From an uncultured Collinsella sp. (GTDB taxonomy: Bacteria > Actinomycetota > Coriobacteriia > Coriobacteriales > Coriobacteriaceae): 64,000 nt of DNA. Made by a program: the position numbers and the translations under genes. The DNA is taken from NCBI GenBank assembly GCA_900756765.1, contig CAAELE010000007.1, positions 62,001 through 126,000 of the forward strand. The letters are read 5' to 3'. The notes beneath the pieces were generated by a model. It was not told the origin of the DNA. It made no database searches and saw only the letters and a list, made by a program, of their open reading frames with translations. Positions 53,869-62,934 of this stretch are shown here, piece by piece (position 1 is the first letter of the stretch; every line of letters begins with the position of its first letter).

Positions 53869-53958
53869 ATGAGCGCACAGATTAGGAATGATAGCAGATA
53901 CGAGCGGCAAGCGCACGCACACCTTTAACAGGCTCACGACCTCACCACGAGTGCAAAA

Positions 53959-53984
53959 GGCGGGGCGAGTTGTCCCGCCCCGCC
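53959..53984 (-). terminator. terminator of the xanthine-dehydrogenase-like operon
   Basis: GGCGGGGC (53959-53966) pairs with GCCCCGCC (53977-53984); the minus strand continues CTTTTGC. It lies 25 nt beyond the stop at 54009. Confidence 0.75.
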
Positions 53985-54008
53985 AATTACGACTTGTTCG
54001 CTGACCCG

Positions 54009-56840
54009 CTACTCCCCCAGCAGGGCCTTCTCGGGCGTGATCGGCAGCGAGCGAACCTGGTGGCCGGTGGCGTGCGCCACGGCCGAGGCCACGGCGGCGA
54101 GCGGCGTGTTGATGACGACCTCGCCGATCGACTTGGCGCCAAACGGGCCCGTCGGTTCGTAGCTCGGCTCAAAGGCCACGCGAATGCTACCGATATCCAG
54201 GCGCGTGAGCAGCTTGTAGCTCATAAAGTTGCCGGTACGTAGGCGGCCGCGGTCGTCGTGCTCGACGATCTCGTAGAGCGCGTGACCGATACCCTGGGCA
54301 ATGCCGCCCTCGGCCTGGACGCGCGCGAGTGCCTCGTTGATCACGGTGCCGCAGTCAACGGCAGCGGCGTAATCCACCACGGTCACCTTGCCGGTAGCCT
54401 TGTCAACCTCGACCTCGGCAATGCCGGCCATAAACGGCGGGGGCGAAACGGGCAGGCAGGCAGAGGCGTGCGAAGTCAGCGCGTCGCCGCCCGCGATGTT
54501 CTTGACGCACCGGTTGGCAAAGTCGCGCAGCGTGAGGTAGCGGTTCTGCTCACGGGCGGCGCGCTCGTCGGATAGACGCACGTACTGGCCGTCGAAGACC
54601 ACGTCGGTGACATCCACGTCCCACATCTGGGCGGCCTTGGCGCAAATCTTCTCGCGCAGCTCGGTCGCGGCGTTCTTGGCGGCAAGGCCCGTCACGTACG
54701 TGCCCGAGCTCGCGTACGAGCCAGCGTCGAATGGCGACACGTCGGTGTCCACGCCGCGCACCACAATGAGCGAGCTCTCCACGCCCAACTCCTCGGCGGC
54801 AATCTGCGCCAGGATCGTGTCGACGCCCATGCCGTTATCGGTGGCGCCGGTGCCGATGGTAATGAAGCCGTCCTCTTCCAGGCGCATGTCGATGCCGGCG
54901 ATGTCCACGTTGGAGATACCCGAGCCCTGCATGGTGAGCGCGCAGCCCAGAGCACGCACGCGGTCGCCCAGGTCGACGGCTAGCGGCTTGTCGCGCCAAC
55001 CGATCATGTCCATCGCGCGCAGCAGGCAGCGGTCGAGCGCGCAGGCGTTGAGCTTCTCGTTGTAGTACTGCGGCATGGTCTCGCCCTCGCGCACGATGTT
55101 CTTAAGGCGCAGGTCGGCGGGGTCCATGTGCAGCATGTCGGCGAGCTCGTTGACGGCGCTCTCCACGGCAAACTGGCCCTGGGTGGCACCGTAGCCGCGA
55201 TACGCGCCGCCGCGGTTGGTGTTGGTGTAGACGGCGTCCCAGCTAAAGCGGCTCGCCTTCACATGGTTGTAAATGGGCAGGCTCTTGTGGCCCGAAAGGC
55301 CGATCGTCGTGGTGGCGTGCTCGCCGTACGCGCCGGCGTTGGACAGCGTATGCAGGTCGATGGCCGTGATGGTGCCGTCGTTCATGGCACCCAGCTTAAC
55401 GGTCATCTGCATCTGGTGGCGCGAGTTGCCCGCGGTGATGGTCTCCTCGCGGGTGTAGCAGCAGTAGCTCGGACGGCCGGTCTGCTGGGTGACGAACGCC
55501 ACGAAGATCTCGCAGCAGCCCGTCTGCTTTGAGCCAAAGCCGCCACCGATGCGCGGCTTAATGACCTGCACCTGTGACTGCGGAATGTCGAGCGACTGCG
55601 CGACCATGCGGCGCACGTGGAAGGGCACCTGCGTGGAGGTGGTCACCGAGATACGCCCAAACGCGTCGGTCGTCGCGAAGGCGCGGAAGGTTTCCATGGG
55701 CGCGGTCTGCGTGGCCTGGCTGGTGTAGGTGCGCTCAAAGACGATGTCGCTCTGGGCGAAGGCCTCGTCCAAGTCGCCAAAGTCGCTCGTACCGCTGCAC
55801 ACCAGGTTGCGCGGGACATCGCCGCCCTGCGGGAACATAAAGGTCACGTCGCCCTCGGGGTGGACCACGATGTCGTTATCGAGCGCCTGGGTAAAGTCGA
55901 GCAGGGGCTCAAGCACCTCATAGTCTACCTTGATGAGCTTGAGCGCCTTGTCGGCGGCTTCCTCGGTCTCGGCGGCGACGATCGCCACCTCTTCGTTTTG
56001 GTAGCGGACGAGGTTCTCGAGAATCAGGCGGTCGTAGGGCGAAGGCTGCGGATAGCTCTGACCGGCGATGGTAAAGCGGCGCTGGGGCACGTCCTCGTAG
56101 GTGTAGACGCCCACGACGCCGGGCACCTTCAGGGCGCGCGACGTATCGATGGAGCGGATCTTGGCGCGGGCGTACGGGCTGCGCTTGAGCTTGACGATCA
56201 GGGCGCCGGCGGGCACCAGGTCGCCCGTGTAGACGGGACGGCCCTCGAGCAGGGCCTTCGAGTCCTTCTTGGGCTGCTTGTGGGTGATCTGCTTGTAGGA
56301 GACGCCGTCAGAGCTGGTGTCGTTGACCGGCAGCTCGGGCATCTCAAAGCCCACCTGCACGCCGGACTCGTTAAGGAAGCGGACGATGGCGCGCAGCTGG
56401 CTCTCGTAGCCGCTGCAGCGGCAGAGGTTGCCGGCGAGCTGGCGCGAGAGCTCCTCGCGCGTGGCGACGAGGCTCGGGTCCTCCTTGGCGGCGCGGGCGA
56501 GCGCCAGCACGTTCATGATGAGACCGGGAGCGCAAAAACCGCACTGCTCGGCACCTTCGGCAGCCATCGCACGGGCGAGCGCCTCGGACTCGGCCTTGAG
56601 GCCCTCGAGCGTGGTGACCGAGCGGCCCTCGACACGCGCGGCGGGAACCGAGCAGCTCAGCACCGGGTCGCCGTCGAGCCACACCGTGCACAGACCGCAG
56701 TTGGTGGTTTCGCAGGCGCAACGCACCGACGCGCAGCCCTGCTCGCGCAACAGCGCAAAGAGCATGGTGTCGGGGGCAATCTGAACCTTGACCTTGCGGC
56801 CGTTGAGCGTAAAGGAAAGATCGATGAGTTTGGCAGCCAT
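54009..56840 (-). CDS. molybdenum hydroxylase (xanthine-dehydrogenase family): [2Fe-2S] domains fused to the molybdopterin subunit
   Basis: 943 aa. Residues 1-~165 carry two [2Fe-2S] domains (CASVRCACETTNCGLCTV; AEQCGFCAPGLIMN..NLCRCSGY). The remaining ~770 residues are the Mo-cofactor subunit: PQPSPYDRLILENLVRYQNEEVAIV, RIGGGFGSKQ, MQGSGI, and PFGAKSIGEVVINTP with the catalytic Glu near the C-terminus. The start overlaps the stop of the preceding FAD gene. Purine or nicotinate-type substrates are possible; the exact one cannot be read from the sequence. Iron-sulphur and Mo parts are fused while FAD is separate, unlike XdhA/XdhB. Confidence 0.88.
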   Translation of the reverse strand: MAAKLIDLSFTLNGRKVKVQIAPDTMLFALLREQGCASVRCACETTNCGLCTVWLDGDPVLSCSVPAARVEGRSVTTLEGLKAESEALARAMAAEGAEQCGFCAPGLIMNVLALARAAKEDPSLVATREELSRQLAGNLCRCSGYESQLRAIVRFLNESGVQVGFEMPELPVNDTSSDGVSYKQITHKQPKKDSKALLEGRPVYTGDLVPAGALIVKLKRSPYARAKIRSIDTSRALKVPGVVGVYTYEDVPQRRFTIAGQSYPQPSPYDRLILENLVRYQNEEVAIVAAETEEAADKALKLIKVDYEVLEPLLDFTQALDNDIVVHPEGDVTFMFPQGGDVPRNLVCSGTSDFGDLDEAFAQSDIVFERTYTSQATQTAPMETFRAFATTDAFGRISVTTSTQVPFHVRRMVAQSLDIPQSQVQVIKPRIGGGFGSKQTGCCEIFVAFVTQQTGRPSYCCYTREETITAGNSRHQMQMTVKLGAMNDGTITAIDLHTLSNAGAYGEHATTTIGLSGHKSLPIYNHVKASRFSWDAVYTNTNRGGAYRGYGATQGQFAVESAVNELADMLHMDPADLRLKNIVREGETMPQYYNEKLNACALDRCLLRAMDMIGWRDKPLAVDLGDRVRALGCALTMQGSGISNVDIAGIDMRLEEDGFITIGTGATDNGMGVDTILAQIAAEELGVESSLIVVRGVDTDVSPFDAGSYASSGTYVTGLAAKNAATELREKICAKAAQMWDVDVTDVVFDGQYVRLSDERAAREQNRYLTLRDFANRCVKNIAGGDALTSHASACLPVSPPPFMAGIAEVEVDKATGKVTVVDYAAAVDCGTVINEALARVQAEGGIAQGIGHALYEIVEHDDRGRLRTGNFMSYKLLTRLDIGSIRVAFEPSYEPTGPFGAKSIGEVVINTPLAAVASAVAHATGHQVRSLPITPEKALLGE

Positions 56841-57754
56841 TAGCGCACCTCGCTAGAATCGACGCCGGGCACGCGGCGGCAGGAATACTCGTCCGTGGCA
56901 AACTTAGGAATCTGCACGCCCTCGAGCTCGCGGGCAAGCGCGGCCGAAAGCTCGATACCGGCGGCACGGCGCACGGCCTGGACGGCAAGCGGGGCCGAGA
57001 TGCGGCGGCGGTAGTCAGCCGAGCCCCACAGGTTGGTGCCGTAGCTCAGCGCGCGTACGGACGCGGCCAGGGCGCGCAGCTCGTCCTCGGAAGGCTGCTC
57101 GTTCACCAGGCCGCATGCCTCGCCCTGCAGCAGGGTCGCGCGCAGCGGGCGGGCACCCACGGTGACATGCCAGGAGCCGTCCCACCAGGCGGCGGTGACA
57201 TTTAGGGAGGGGAAGTCGGTCGCGGCCTTGCGCACGGCCTCGTAGCTCGCGCGGTAGTCGTGCTTGACGACCGCGACGTGCTCGATCACGTCGCGCACAT
57301 AGCCCATGCCCACGAACTCGGCGAGCGGCACGCGGCCGGCACCCGTCAGCTCAACGTACGAGTCGAGCGCCAAAAAGGCCGAGAGAACGTCCGAAAAACC
57401 AAAGCGGCCGTAGATGCTGCCGCCCACCGTGGCGGTGTTGCGCAGCTGCACGCCCACGATGTCGTGGACGGCAAACTCGAATACGTTGTTGACAAGCGCG
57501 TTGAGCCCGGCATGACGCTCGAGCTGGCGCAGGGTGCACATGGCACCGATGCGAAACTCGGTCTCGGTCTCCTCAATCTGATCGAGTCCGCAGGCCGAAA
57601 GGTCAATCGCCGTCGCCACGCGACGCGATCCCAGGCGCATCCAGATGCCGCCGCCCACAATCTTGTTGTTGCGGCTCTTCTGTAAGAGCTCATAGGCTTC
57701 GGCCGCGTTTCCAACACGGACGTAGGTACCGAACTTGAGCACGTTCTCCCCCAT
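56840..57754 (-). CDS. FAD-binding subunit of the molybdenum hydroxylase
   Basis: 304 aa. It has the xanthine-dehydrogenase/CO-dehydrogenase medium subunit pattern: KIVGGGIWMRLGSR (flavin-binding loop), LRNTATVGGSIYGRFGFSDVLSAFLALD (TVGGNI-like, second flavin motif), and a C-terminal CO_deh_flav_C-like region. It accepts electrons from the [2Fe-2S] domains of the next gene, with which it overlaps by one base (TAATG). The frame opens with ATG 57754. Confidence 0.88.
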   Translation of the reverse strand: MGENVLKFGTYVRVGNAAEAYELLQKSRNNKIVGGGIWMRLGSRRVATAIDLSACGLDQIEETETEFRIGAMCTLRQLERHAGLNALVNNVFEFAVHDIVGVQLRNTATVGGSIYGRFGFSDVLSAFLALDSYVELTGAGRVPLAEFVGMGYVRDVIEHVAVVKHDYRASYEAVRKAATDFPSLNVTAAWWDGSWHVTVGARPLRATLLQGEACGLVNEQPSEDELRALAASVRALSYGTNLWGSADYRRRISAPLAVQAVRRAAGIELSAALARELEGVQIPKFATDEYSCRRVPGVDSSEVR

Positions 57755-57820
57755 CTCTTTACTTGTCCAGTACCCCTAAGTGTACCAAACGAGGGCGCAC
57801 GACCCTCACCACCATAGAAA

Positions 57821-57851
57821 AAGGCTCCCGGCCAATATGGTCGGGAGCCTT
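57821..57851 (-). terminator. Rho-independent terminator of gdhA
   Basis: AAGGCTCCCGGCC (57821-57833) pairs with GGTCGGGAGCCTT (57839-57851) across AATAT; the minus strand continues TTTTTC. Confidence 0.9.
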
Positions 57852-57895
57852 AAGATCATCAGCTGGTGCTGTGCGGAGCTATGTCGAGCAAAGGA

Positions 57896-59251
57896 TTAGC
57901 AGACGCCCTGGGCGAGCATGGCGTCGGCGACCTTCAGGAAGCCGGCGATGTTGGCGCCCATGACAAAGTTGCCCTCCTGGCCATACTCCTTGGCGGTATC
58001 GTCCACGTTGTGGAACATGCCGCGCATGAGCTGCTCGAGCTTGCCGTCGACCTCCTCGAAGGTCCAGGACAGGTGCTCGGCGTTCTGGCTCATCTCCAGG
58101 CCGGACACGAGCACGCCACCGGCGTTGGCAGCCTTACCGGGCATAAAGGCGACGCCGTTCTCCTGGAAGTAGGTCGTGGCCTCGATGGTCGTGGGCATGT
58201 TCGCGCCCTCGCCGACCACCTTGCAGCCGTTGGCGACGAGCGCCTGGGCGTCCTCGAGCAGCAGCGTGTTCTCGCGAGCGCAGGGCAGCGCGATGTCGCA
58301 GGGCAGCTGCCACACGCCGCGGCCGTCGCCCTCGTGCCACACGGCGTTGGGCTTCTCGTCAACGTACATGGCGAGCGTGACACCCTTGTCGTGGCCGGAG
58401 CGCTTCTTGTTGTAGACGTGCTCGAGCACGGTGTAGTCGATGCCGTCGGGATCCTCGACCCAGCCGTGGGTGTCGGAGCAGGCAAGCACCTTGCCGCCGA
58501 GCTGAGCGACCTTCTGGACGGCGTAGATGGCGACGTTGCCCGAGCCGTGAACGACGACGTTCTTGCCCTCGAAGGACTCGCCGCGGCTCTTGAGGTACTC
58601 GTCCACAAAGTAGACCAGGCCGTAGCCGGTGGCCTCGGTACGGGCGAGCGAGCCGCCAAAGGAGAGGCCCTTGCCGGTAAGGACGCCGGTCCACTCGTTG
58701 GTCAGGCGCTTGTACTGACCGAACAGGTAGGCAACCTCGCGGCCGCCAACGCCCAGGTCGCCGGCGGGAACGTCGGTGTTGGGGCCAATGTGGCGATAGA
58801 GCTCAGTCATGAAGGACTGGCAGAAGTGCATGATCTCGTTGTTGGACTTGCCCTTGGGGTCAAAGTCGGAGCCGCCCTTGCCGCCGCCCATGGGAAGGGT
58901 GGTCAGGCTGTTCTTGAGGATCTGCTCCAGGCCCAGGAACTTGAGCATGCCCAGGGTGACCGTCGGGTTAAAGCGCAGGCCGCCCTTGTAGGGTCCAATG
59001 GCAGAGTTGAACTCGACGCGGTAGCCGCGGTTGACCTGGACCTTGCCCTGGTCGTCGACCCAGGGGACACGGAACATAACGATGCGCTCGGGCTCGACGA
59101 GGCGCTCCAGCAGGGCGGCCTCCTCGTACTCGGGGTGGGCGTCGAGCGCCGGCTGGATGGTGCCGAGGATCTCGGTCGCGGCCTGGATGAACTCAGGCTG
59201 CTCGGGATAGCGGGCCTTGAGCTCTTCGAGAACTTTCTGCGTGTAGCTCAT
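57896..59251 (-). CDS. gdhA: NADP-type glutamate dehydrogenase
   Basis: 451 aa. It aminates 2-oxoglutarate to glutamate. Diagnostic segments are YKGGLRFNPTVTLGMLKFLGLEQI, LPMGGGKGGSDFDP with the catalytic Lys, PAGDLGVGGREVAYLFGQYKR, and the Rossmann GSGNVAIYAVQK. Size and motifs suit the hexameric GdhA class (family I, ~450 aa). The start at 59251 has GGAGGAAGC upstream. Monocistronic. Confidence 0.97.
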   Translation of the reverse strand: MSYTQKVLEELKARYPEQPEFIQAATEILGTIQPALDAHPEYEEAALLERLVEPERIVMFRVPWVDDQGKVQVNRGYRVEFNSAIGPYKGGLRFNPTVTLGMLKFLGLEQILKNSLTTLPMGGGKGGSDFDPKGKSNNEIMHFCQSFMTELYRHIGPNTDVPAGDLGVGGREVAYLFGQYKRLTNEWTGVLTGKGLSFGGSLARTEATGYGLVYFVDEYLKSRGESFEGKNVVVHGSGNVAIYAVQKVAQLGGKVLACSDTHGWVEDPDGIDYTVLEHVYNKKRSGHDKGVTLAMYVDEKPNAVWHEGDGRGVWQLPCDIALPCARENTLLLEDAQALVANGCKVVGEGANMPTTIEATTYFQENGVAFMPGKAANAGGVLVSGLEMSQNAEHLSWTFEEVDGKLEQLMRGMFHNVDDTAKEYGQEGNFVMGANIAGFLKVADAMLAQGVC

Positions 59252-59462
59252 GCTTCCTCCAATGATGGGAAACGAAAATGTCGATCGCGGCACCCCATGC
59301 GCCGCGAACTTTATCGAGTATGGATAATATCGCACTGTTGCGGCAAAGTTTCGCATAAGCCGACGAGCAGATGTTTCGTTTTGATTACGATGCAGGTAGA
59401 AGCGTTTTTGAGCATCCGACGCACAAATCGCGTGTTTCGAAGCTGTTTCGTCCACATGTTCC

Positions 59463-59502
59463 AAACCACCACATTGGGGACAGGCACCTTTTGTGGTGGT
59501 TT
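59463..59502. repeat. ACCACCACA palindrome, copy 2
   Basis: AAACCACCACA (59463-59473) and TGTGGTGGTTT (59492-59502) share the GGGGACAGGCACCTT centre with copy 1 (29069-29109). The arms are shorter here because of a mismatch. It lies 6 bp downstream of the DUF3343 stop. The rest of the gap 59252-59462 shows no gene. Confidence 0.8.
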
Positions 59503-59508
59503 TGGTGA

Positions 59509-59904
59509 TTAGAGGACGAGCTGGTGGTAGTCGGCGGGGGTTACGCGGCCCTCGGTGGCGGCGCGGAAGGTGGCAAGGGCATCGCCCGAGAACGGCATGA
59601 CCCAGCACAGGCCGCAGCCGGCGGTGATGGAGCCGGGCAAAGGCATAATGCGCCCGGGCACGCCGGCATCCAGGCACAGCTGCTCGCATTCCATCACATC
59701 GAAGGTGCTGTCGAACGACACGATGATCTTGCGTTCGTGGTCGAGGGCATCACCGGACGGGCCGCCGCGGTGTGCCTCACGATACGCCGCGGCGGCCGCT
59801 TCCTCTTCCGCAGTATGCCCACAGCCACCGCATCCACAGGTACAGGGCTCGGAACCATCGCAAGTGCAAGGCTCTCCCGTGTCGGGGCAAATATCGTGAG
59901 GCAT
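59509..59904 (-). CDS. DUF3343 putative selenium/sulphur carrier with a Cys-rich N-terminus
   Basis: 131 aa. The C-terminal ~80 residues (IIVSFDSTFDVMECEQLCLD, RIMPLPGSITAGCGLCWVMP) resemble DUF3343 domains, which are proposed Se or S carriers and often sit near selenium genes. The first ~30 residues are unusual: seven Cys spaced C-x6-C-x-C-x5-C-x-C-x-C-x2-C-x-H, likely a metal site. The start at 59904 has GGGAG 6 nt upstream. Its neighbours selA, selB, selC and mobA support a selenium or molybdenum link. Confidence 0.7.
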   Translation of the reverse strand: MPHDICPDTGEPCTCDGSEPCTCGCGGCGHTAEEEAAAAAYREAHRGGPSGDALDHERKIIVSFDSTFDVMECEQLCLDAGVPGRIMPLPGSITAGCGLCWVMPFSGDALATFRAATEGRVTPADYHQLVL

Positions 59905-59933
59905 GGCATCTCCCATCATTGATGTGTGCAGAT

Positions 59934-60566
59934 CTAGGCGAGCAGCTCGGCTGCCGCAAACTCCTCGGGTGTATTGACGTTTTCGAAGCAGAGCGTGGAG
60001 CCGGCAACCTCGACAATCTGGAGCTCATCCAGATAGCCGGCATGGACTCGGTCGATCAAACAGCGGATGCGTTGGCGGTCGCAGGAGAGCAGCTCTTGGG
60101 CAACCGGCGCACACGCATCACGGCGCCAGACGGCGCAAAGCGGCTCAATCCCCCGCTCCTCGCGCGGCACACACACGTCGAGCGCCTCGGCCTCGACACA
60201 GCCAGCAAGGGCACCGATTAGCTCCGAAGAGACAAACGGCATATCACAGGCGACGATAGCAACGAGAGGCAGCCGGGCCGCAGTCAGCGAACTCGCGATG
60301 CCGCGCATGGCGCCCGCCGGCCCCTCAAGGTCCGACACTATTCGCGGCACCAGACCGCCAAACGCGCGCTCCTCAAGGTAGGCAAGCTCGCTGGGACGCG
60401 ACGTCGTTACGACCAACTCGCCAGCAACTGGCGCCAGCCGGCCCAGCACGCGCTCGATGAGCGGCTCCCCGCAAAACGCCATGCGCGCCTTATCGCAGCC
60501 CATGCGCGACGACAACCCGCCCGCCTGGACGACACAAGAAAGATCGGCACGTCTTACGGTAGTCAT
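59934..60566 (-). CDS. mobA: molybdenum cofactor guanylyltransferase MobA
   Basis: 210 aa. VVQAGGLSSRMGCDKARMAFCG is the nucleotide-binding signature of MobA/MoaA-type GT-A transferases (GGxSxRMGxDK). IVSDLEGPAGAMRGIASSL and VACDMPFVS..LIGAL follow. It attaches GMP to molybdopterin, giving the bis-MGD form. I start at ATG 60566, with GGAGG 11 nt upstream; the longer frame to 60872 runs into tRNA-Sec and is not real. It lies next to a DUF3343 gene and the tRNA-Sec gene. Confidence 0.9.
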   Translation of the reverse strand: MTTVRRADLSCVVQAGGLSSRMGCDKARMAFCGEPLIERVLGRLAPVAGELVVTTSRPSELAYLEERAFGGLVPRIVSDLEGPAGAMRGIASSLTAARLPLVAIVACDMPFVSSELIGALAGCVEAEALDVCVPREERGIEPLCAVWRRDACAPVAQELLSCDRQRIRCLIDRVHAGYLDELQIVEVAGSTLCFENVNTPEEFAAAELLA

Positions 60567-60720
60567 ACGGCAAAACACCTCCATCGGCATGCTCGAAACC
60601 CGGTGCACGAAGCTAAATACAGCCGCCGAAATGGCGGCGCTACGAAAAGCTCGTGCAAAAACAAAACAGCGCCTTTGCGGCACGCAGCAAGACCGCGAGC
60701 ACAAAAGCGCTGGTAGCGTA

Positions 60721-60817
60721 TGGCGGGAACGTATGTGAATCGAACACATCCAAGACGTTTTGCACGCCTCGCAACGGTTTTGAGGACCGCGGAGCCCACC
60801 GGAGCCCATCCGTTCCC
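60721..60817 (-). tRNA. selC: tRNA-Sec (anticodon TCA)
   Basis: 97-nt minus-strand tRNA with an encoded CCA end. The acceptor pairs GGGAACG with CGTTCCC, the anticodon arm CGGTCCTCAAAACCG gives TCA, a very long variable arm GCGAGGCGTGCAAAACGTCTTGG follows, and the T-loop is GTTCGATTC. This matches selC features (8-bp acceptor/long extra arm). Confidence 0.93.
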
Positions 60818-60874
60818 AAGTGCGGCGGTATTTTACCAAACCGAACAGGCCCCATCCCAAAAAGACGAGCAAGA

Positions 60875-60941
60875 AGTTGCGGTGGAATAGTTCCTGTATT
60901 TGCTGCCAAAGCCTCCAAATAGGAACTATTTCACCGCAACT
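60875..60941. repeat. GTTGCGGTG palindrome, copy 3
   Basis: AGTTGCGGTGGAATAGTTCCT and AGGAACTATTTCACCGCAACT surround a ~25-bp centre. It lies between selC and the selB stop. Confidence 0.85.
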
Positions 60942-60966
60942 GAGGAGGCGGGAGCGAGTGACCGGC

Positions 60967-62934
60967 CTAGCGCAGGGACCTCAGGCCGCCGGCGTCCTTG
61001 TCGAGCACCGTAAAGCGCACGGCATCCAGGTGCTCCAAGATGCTGATGGCACGTTTGCGGGACACACCGAGGGCCTCGCGCAGGGCGCTCGTGGTGGCAG
61101 CGCCGCCGGCTGCCTCAATGGCGGCGGCGACGAGCTCGCGCGCATGGGCCTCGGCGGCAGCGGACAGAGCAACGTCGCGCTCGACCTTAACAATCGAGCG
61201 GTTAAGCGAAAGCTCGCGCAGAGCTCGCGTCATGGTGTCGCGATCGAGCTGCAGCTGCTCGCCCACCTCGGGCAACGTCGGTGCATCCAGGCCGGCCTCG
61301 TCAAGCAGCGCGACGATCCGCTCGCAAGCCTCTCGCACCACGCGTGCCGCCGCGGCGGCCGAATGTGGATCGAATACCTCGGCGCCCTCGGCGGCGCACA
61401 CGCCACGCGAACAGCCCTCGGCAATCAGAGCCGCGGCAACGCCTTCATCAGCGGCAGGCCACGCAGCATGGGCAACAGCGCCGGGCGTAAAGCCCGTCTC
61501 CTTGGGAGCCGCCGCGTGCATGGCTGACAGGGTCGCCGCCAGTGCATCCATCCCGGCGTCAAGCGCGGAAGCATCTGCATACAGCGAGCCATCCGAGCCA
61601 GCAAGCGCGCAAGCAGCGCCCTGCGCCACCAACCCGCGCAGTGCGGCATCGGCCTCGCCGACACCAAGATCCAAAGCCTCAGCAACATCAACCGCCGTAA
61701 CCGGCAGCATCTGCAGCGCCAGCCAAGCGCCCACACCGCCCGCGATATCACCGGACTCAAGCGCCGCAAACAGTGCGTGCTCGCCGGCAGAAAGCTCGCG
61801 CGAGCGACGGCAGCGCGATAGCAGCACGCGCCCGCCGCCGATGAGCATAACAGGCGAATACGACAGCACCACGGCATGGTCTCCGGCGCGCAGCGGCAGC
61901 GGCTCCTCCAGGCGCACCTGCACGGTACGGATCTCGCCCACCGCCACGGGGGCCTCGCCCTCCATGAACATGATGCGACCGACAACCTCGGCTGTACCGG
62001 CCATCACGTGCACGCGCGCACCCGACTCGAGCACACGCGGCTTGGCTCCCTCGCGACCCAAATACGTAAACGTCATCATAAAGCGCATCGTCTGGCCAAA
62101 ACGGTCTGCCACGCCCAGCATCTCGCCGCGGTCAAGTGCCGCGACACCATCACCAACCAGGTTGAGCGCCACGCGTTGCCCAGGCAGCGCGCGCGGCGTA
62201 TCGCCATGCACCTGAATCCCGCGCACACGACAGACCGTACGCGACGGCAAAGCCATCAGCTCGTCGCCCACCGCAACCGGCGCATCGTGCAGCGTTCCCG
62301 TCACGACGGTGCCGACGCCCTTAATCGTAAAGCAGCGGTCAATCGGCAGGCGAGGCGCGGCATCGCTCCGCTCGGCACGGTCGCGGCAGGCATCCCAGCA
62401 GGCACTTACCTGCTCGTCGAGCACCGCAAGCAACCCGTCGATCCCCTCGCCCGTCTTAGACGACACGAGCACAATCGGCGCGCCCGCAAACACGGTACCC
62501 GACAAAAAGTCATCGACATCGAGCTCGGCAAGCTCGGTCATCTCGGCGTCGGCCAGGTCGCACATCGTCAGCGCGACCACCATGTGTGTGACGCCCAGCA
62601 GCTCCAGCACATGCACGTGCTCGCGGGTCTGCGGCATCACGCCCTCGACGGCCGAAACCACCAGCACTGCCACGTCGATGCCCGTGGCACCCTGCACCAT
62701 GGCGCGCAGGTAATGCGCGTGCCCCGGCACGTCGACCAGGCCGACGATTTTGCCACTCGGCAGCGCCAGCTCGCCAAAGCCAAGCTCAACGGTCATACCG
62801 CGACGACGCTCAACCTCCAGGCGGTCGGGATTCTTGCCGGTCAGTGCCTCGATCAGTGCCGACTTACCGTGGTCAACGTGGCCCGCCGTGCCAACGATAA
62901 CGGGACACTCCACCAGCGCCTGAACCTCACTCAT
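60967..62934 (-). CDS. selB: selenocysteine-specific translation elongation factor SelB
   Basis: 655 aa. EF-Tu-like GTPase motifs: GTAGHVDHGKSAL (G1), DVPGHAHYL (G3), ALTMCDLAD (modified G4). The ERRRGMTVELGFGELAL region is typical of SelB. The C-terminal ~250 residues hold winged-helix repeats that bind the mRNA SECIS element. It delivers Sec-tRNA to UGA codons. Start overlaps the selA stop by 4 bp (ATGA), so translation is coupled. Confidence 0.96.
   Translation of the reverse strand: MSEVQALVECPVIVGTAGHVDHGKSALIEALTGKNPDRLEVERRRGMTVELGFGELALPSGKIVGLVDVPGHAHYLRAMVQGATGIDVAVLVVSAVEGVMPQTREHVHVLELLGVTHMVVALTMCDLADAEMTELAELDVDDFLSGTVFAGAPIVLVSSKTGEGIDGLLAVLDEQVSACWDACRDRAERSDAAPRLPIDRCFTIKGVGTVVTGTLHDAPVAVGDELMALPSRTVCRVRGIQVHGDTPRALPGQRVALNLVGDGVAALDRGEMLGVADRFGQTMRFMMTFTYLGREGAKPRVLESGARVHVMAGTAEVVGRIMFMEGEAPVAVGEIRTVQVRLEEPLPLRAGDHAVVLSYSPVMLIGGGRVLLSRCRRSRELSAGEHALFAALESGDIAGGVGAWLALQMLPVTAVDVAEALDLGVGEADAALRGLVAQGAACALAGSDGSLYADASALDAGMDALAATLSAMHAAAPKETGFTPGAVAHAAWPAADEGVAAALIAEGCSRGVCAAEGAEVFDPHSAAAAARVVREACERIVALLDEAGLDAPTLPEVGEQLQLDRDTMTRALRELSLNRSIVKVERDVALSAAAEAHARELVAAAIEAAGGAATTSALREALGVSRKRAISILEHLDAVRFTVLDKDAGGLRSLR

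Noticed and set aside
53695..53937. N-terminal extension of trigger factor through tRNA-Leu
   Set aside because: It would translate the tRNA gene; a TTG with AGGAGG at correct spacing gives the normal N-terminus.
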